The position numbers and the translations under genes are program-made. Below the pieces are notes generated by a model. The model did not search any database. It was given only the letters and a program-made list of their open reading frames with translations, and was not told the origin of the DNA. This document shows, piece after piece, positions 59,603-64,000 of a DNA stretch of 64,000 bases (positions are counted from its first letter, which is position 1; the number at the start of each line of letters is the position of its first letter). Source of the stretch: Canna indica (taxonomy: Eukaryota > Streptophyta > Magnoliopsida > Zingiberales > Cannaceae); the NCBI GenBank assembly GCA_034359265.1, contig CP136898.1:41315501-41379500 (forward strand). Direction: 5' to 3'.

Positions 59603-61178
59603 TGTTGGTGAAATAGCCACACTAGAGGGGGATGAATAGTGTGTTAACTAAATTTATCACATAATTTCAATTTTAATCATTTACTTGATTACTTAGGCAA
59701 TTTACGATTGAATGACTAAATGCGGAAGCGATAAATAATAAAGCAATTAATACAAACAAAATATCAATGCTAACACAAAGATTTATAGTGGTTCGGCCCC
59801 AATATCTACTCTACTACCTAAGCACCCTGCTTAGGATTTCAAAACTAACTTTACTAGATTATATCGTTTCTCTTACAAAGAGGACTCTACAACTGGAAAG
59901 TCTTCACTCTCAAATCGAAAGCACTTCCACACCCGGAAGTATCCCGCCTTCCTACCGAGAGCAATCTCTCACCTCAACCTAAGGGACAACTCAACTAATC
60001 CTAGTAAACTAAGTTTACAATGATGGGTTTAAGCCTCAACACCAAAGCAACCACCAACTCAATCAACCTAGTACTCTAGGTTTACACAAATTCAAATACA
60101 ATAAAAATAACCAAGAAAATACAATAACAATTGGAGCAATAAATAAATCAAGCTATATTTAGCTCCAAAAGACATTCTCTAGTCCTCTTGATGTCTTGAG
60201 AAAATGAATCTTGAAGGTTCAAAGGCTAGATCAAGATTTTATCATGGAAACTAGGGATTGCAAAGAGATGGCTCAAGAAATTCTTTAGAGATGATCAAAT
60301 ATGGCTCAATGGAAGCTTAGATAAAGGGTGGAAGGCTTGCTAAGGCTCATATTTATAAGTCATGAAGAGTTGGCATGAAACAACCAACTTAACGGCTAGG
60401 AAACTAGCCGTTTTCGCTGTCTGGTCGCAGGTCTGGTCAGTCGACCAAGCGACCGTTGAGCGATCGAATGGCTTCTGCCTATTTCGGGCGCCATTCGGTC
60501 GATCGACCAATCAACCGAAACTGGAAAAATCAGCTCAGTTTGCTGATTTTTCTGCTCGTTTCTGGATTCCGTCTTCGCTAAGTCTATTTATATAAAACAT
60601 AAATATTATATAAGGATTACCCCCATTTGGATTCAATAAAAATATCTAAAAAATTAAAATCCTTAAGAATCAAATTTTAGTTTTTTGGATCTAGTACAAA
60701 TTTTCGAAAAACGAAAATTTTCTAATCTCTCGGGTCAAATATGGGTATGCTAAATGCTTCCAAATTTTTTTTTAAAATATCTCGTTATCTAGTTTTTACC
60801 CAAGGAATAATTACTGTTATTTTTTGTGTCAAGAAAATATCTAAGTCATATAGCCCTCCAAGGACCTCCTTAGGCTTAGTGAATTTCAGGGCAGTTTTCG
60901 GATTTTTATATTTTGGGATTCGAATATCATTTTTGGGTTTTTTGCATCACAAAAGAGGATTACAACACAAGCTAGACGTCCTAAACCTAAACTCTAACTT
61001 TTCGAAGAATCCCAAGCGTCGATGAGCGTCCTTGTCGATTTCTTCGATTTCTCCGATCGGGGACATCGTGCACTAACCGATATAGAACCTAAAAATAACT
61101 CTTTATGAAATGATTAGTTTCATGTTTGTTATCATCAAAACCGAGATTAAGATCAAAGTATAAAATCTTAGGCTAACA
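59603..61178 (-). repeat. 5' LTR of element C (subfamily II)
   Basis: 1576 bases. It begins (complement of the end) TGTTGGTGAAATAGCCACAC and ends GGCTAACA. A TATA box lies at about 60348 (complement ACTTATAAATATGAG) and the palindromes at 60420-60530. The block 60600-60960 is shared only with the 3' LTR of the same element. Confidence 0.88.
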
Positions 61179-61183
61179 ATAAG

Positions 61184-62810
61184 ATGATTCATTAAGTTTT
61201 TTATGGATCCAATTTATTCTGCTTTATTTAATGAAAAATGTGATGCGGTTTTCTGGATTTACTTAAAAGTGCCAAAATTCCTCACCAGCTCATTAGAAGG
61301 TTGCATTTTGTTGGCCAGTGAGGACGATTTAAATGGCTGAGGTTGAAGTTGATGCCAGTCTTGCTATCTCAATCATTATCTAAAAGGTACAAAATTGTAC
61401 GGTAGATTATTATTATTAAAGGTGCATTTTAATTTTCTTTCCCCTTTCGGAAGCTGCTAAAATGGTAGAAATGTTTTACATAACTATAGTTTTTGTCCTT
61501 TATTGAAGCTACAAATTTAGGTACGATGAGTTAGGGTACCAAATATTAAGCAATTCTAGCATAAGTGGACATTCTAAGCATAATAGTAAATATACATAAT
61601 ATTATTTTTTAAAAAAACTAAAAATATATATATAAGCATGCAAGAGTACTAAAAAAGAAAAAGAAAAAAAATAAAACACTTACAAGTTACAACCAAATTA
61701 CACAATCGAAGCGTTAGTGGATTTATAAACATACTAGTATGAAATAAAAAAGTAAAATAAAAAAGAAAAGAAAATGACACGAGAATAAGTAATAGTTCTA
61801 AAAAGTACTTTCATGACTATAAGTAGGTCCAAAGATCGGCTTAGGGAAAAAAAAAACGTCCCAAATAATCTAAATTGACTCAAACAAACAAAATAAGAAA
61901 GCAACTCGAAATTATAGGATCAATTGATTATAGAGATTCGAACGACTATCAACCAAATAACATAATAGCAATTGAAAACAAAAAGTCTAGTTGTCTTGAC
62001 CCATACCCAAGTAGACAAGATTTCCTACTCTTACATGAAATTTATTATAAATTCAAATTGAAATGACATACCAAAATGCTTAGTATAAAGTAACTAGGGC
62101 TAAGTTAGATGTAATCGTCGTGCCAAATTGGGATTTAGTTTGTTTTATTCAATTTGATGGTGACAACTTGCACTTTGATTTCATCATGGGAACCTTTGCA
62201 AATTGAGGTGACAATGATCATACAACGAAAACTATGCAACAAGAGTAGAAGAGTCTGAAGTAGCTAGTTTAGTACTTTAGATTGCCATGAGAGTGGTGGC
62301 CTAAACTTTTCAACTCACATTTTAATATTGGTTTTGATGACAACACATAAAGAACTAATTTTTGAATGAAAAAATAGTACACCACATGTGCTATGGGAGA
62401 GATTAAAGCGAAACAAAAAATTCAAGAAGATGTTACTCAATGTGGGTGCAATGGCTCTTGTCTCCCACATTGCTCGCCCTTTGAGTTCGCGACTACCTCG
62501 ACGTTGTTTTCCATATCCTCGAACACATAGTATGATGGTCATATCTCCAATAAGATCATCTATAGTGCAATAATGCACCCTTACTTGCGATATGCATCCC
62601 CTAAGAAACTCGATAACACATCCACCACTAAGAATCTCGTTTTTCTTGTGGATTATTTCCTTGTCATGATGCTCAGTGTATTGTGTCCAACTATCCTCAT
62701 CCTTTGTCGCCACTGCCATTTGCATTGTTTGATTTTGGAATTCAAGGAGAAAGTTTATTTTTGGAACTCAAGGAGAAAGTTTTATTGAAAACGATACTCA
62801 AAGTAAAAGT
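61184..62810. other. No supported gene
   Basis: Open frames are short and unlike known proteins. A piece near 61270-61390 on the plus strand (LIRRLHFVGQ in one frame) may be a gene remnant but is not identifiable. The minus frame at 62725-62315 is 136 codons long without a recognisable domain. Confidence 0.35.
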
Positions 62811-62814
62811 GTTG

Positions 62815-63010
62815 AGCAAAGCTTAATTGAGCTCGTTCACGAGCTCAGTAGAAAAATAACCAAGCCTAACGAGTTGAGCTTGAGTTGCTCGAGTATAACT
62901 CGAGCCGAGCTCGAGCCTAGAGATTGAAGCTCGATTAAGCTCGAACTCGAGCTCAACATTTCTTAAACGAGCTAAGCTCGTGCACATTAAGCTCAACTCG
63001 GTTGGGCTCG
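62815..63010. repeat. GAGCTCGAGC palindromic repeat
   Basis: GAGCTC, CTCGAGC, GAGCTTGAG and their complements follow one another for about 190 bases. The pattern is common in plant DNA, but I cannot name the element and see no ends. Confidence 0.6.
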
Positions 63011-63705
63011 GTTACACCCCAATGAAAGAATTTTCTTTTAAGAGTGAACTAACATAATTATTTTTATTTTGAAGAGTTTAGCAATATTTTCAAAATATGG
63101 ACATAGATAAAGAAATTTTACTAGTTATAAATTATGATTTTAATTAAAAATTTAAAGTTAACTAGTTAAAGAATATATATTAGATTTTTTATGTTTTAAA
63201 TTGGCCCCCCCTTGATTAAAGTTCTGCGTTCGTCATTGCTCATACCCATTTCTCACCTCTATATATACTCATGTTTTCATGTTTATGATCTTTCTAATGC
63301 TTCCCGAGCTTCCTAATGCTTCAATAAGCCGTATTGAGCTCTCTTTTGTGTGATTCAAGCCTTAATCTTTAAAGTTCAACCTCTTGAGCCTTCAATCCAT
63401 CTTCAAGCCATCCAACCACTTAGAAATCATCCTTTCGAGGCTTTGAAGTGTTAGGAGATAGCAAGGAGAAGCTTTATTTGTGTTTGCACTTCTCTATGTT
63501 CCTTTCTCTTGCTTTTGTGTTTCTTTATTTGTGATTCTCTTGTTGTTAATTGAAATGTGTGGGCGACACACCTAGTGTTAGTAATTATATTTGTATTTTC
63601 TTATTGTACGCTCATCAAGGAATAAGTCTATGGTGTACCATCTTAGGAGAAAATATTTACATAGTGAATGCGTTAAAAATCCTTGGTCGTGAGTCAAGAT
63701 GGCGA
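63011..63705. other. No gene seen
   Basis: AT-rich, then a moderately T-rich stretch with a TATA-like CTCTATATATACTC at about 63257; it may be an LTR piece of an unknown element. The CACTA end follows. Confidence 0.3.
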
Positions 63706-64000
63706 CACTACAACAAACCAACCAAATCTCGACACCAAATCAATAGTAAATTTTGGTGCCTACGTCAGCCGAAACATACATATAGACGCCTGCAAAAGTG
63801 ACGAAAGTGAGTGAAAGATGAAGAGAGCCAGATTTGATGTATCGACGCCTCACAAGACATCAAAACTTATTTTTTAAAAAATTAATTCCTGCATAGTGGT
63901 TCTTGTCAAAGGTGTCGGTATGTAATTTTTTATTTTTTATTTAAAATCAGATCGAGGAATTTGGATTCCTCGACAGGCGGCACACGCAGTATTCGAGTTG
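63706..64000. mobile_element. Left end of a CACTA element, cut by the window edge
   Basis: CACTACAACAAACC at 63706 matches the end of the element at 53751, and GACGCC / CGACGCCT words follow as subterminal repeats. The other end lies outside the window. Confidence 0.7.

Larger units (their letters stand above)
51033..61178 (-). mobile_element. Element C: gag-only Copia element, antisense, with nested insertions
   Basis: The 5' LTR is 59603-61178, the primer-binding site 59589-59600, gag 58109-59535, then non-coding DNA to the polypurine tract at 53701-53716 and the 3' LTR 51033-53700, which is split by a solo LTR. Flanks are ATAAA at 51028-51032 and ATAAG at 61179-61183, a 5-bp duplication with one change. 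A CACTA element (53751-55325) lies 50 bases from the 3' LTR. Like A and B it lacks any pol domain. Confidence 0.88.

Noticed and set aside
60741..61025. 94-codon frame inside the LTR of element C, with a shorter version at 53255-53443
   Set aside because: Both copies are explained by LTR identity; the second is cut by a stop, and no domain is visible.
62315..62725. 136-codon frame on the minus strand
   Set aside because: No recognised domain, and codon use and AT content match the surrounding non-coding DNA.
62815..63010. Telomere-like or satellite array
   Set aside because: Units are not in regular tandem; they are short inverted words with variable spacing.

Overview
This is a plant nuclear genomic window, from an angiosperm and probably a monocot. 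The evidence for a plant is a 14-exon gene with plant-type GT-AG introns that encodes a plant-specific family GT4-like glycosyltransferase, set in AT-rich DNA full of Copia, Gypsy, CACTA, PIF/Harbinger-like, TRIM and tRNA-derived SINE elements. The very GC-rich captured BAHD exon (54100-54846) hints at a grass-like or other commelinid monocot codon bias, but the species cannot be fixed from the sequence alone.

The one gene that looks intact is on the minus strand, from its ATG at 38740 to its stop at 22401. Fourteen coding exons can be joined in frame with canonical splice sites to give 1019 residues, close to the length I recall for the Arabidopsis relative At4g01210. Its introns carry a TRIM element with an AAAGT target duplication (24342-24674), an antisense tRNA-type SINE with a 21-bp target duplication (25859-26023), a second TRIM (32916-33192), a fresh 380-bp tandem duplication (31911-32668), Gypsy debris and a small MITE. 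A broken MEI2-like gene fragment (21721-22130) lies tail to tail with it.

Left arm (1-21195): a nest of one Copia family (SIRE/Maximus-like gag). Element B (10461-18994, TSD GGAGT) is complete at both ends and sits inside a Gypsy gag. Element A (5341-10133) is 5'-truncated. Other parts are an edge LTR (1-2347) carrying a PIF/Harbinger-like MITE, an LTR fragment in inverted orientation, a CACTA transposase fragment, and the 5' end of an unrelated Copia element.

Right arm (38975-64000): a 6-kb CACTA element (40953-46950, TSD ATA) with a broken Transposase_24-type gene is itself split by an antisense Copia LTR. Element C (51033-61178, antisense) has a solo LTR (TSD ACAAC) in its 3' LTR and a Pack-CACTA (53751-55325, TSD ATT) carrying half of a BAHD acyltransferase gene near its polypurine tract. 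Another CACTA end starts at 63706 and runs off the window.

The most interesting pattern is in the Copia family. It is gag-only: a gag-like reading frame with two zinc knuckles is followed by about 2-3 kb of shared non-coding DNA, and no protease, integrase or reverse transcriptase was seen. Its LTRs are packed with GTCGAC-centred palindromes, and the TATA box sits in the loop of a short hairpin whose arms differ between subfamilies yet still pair.
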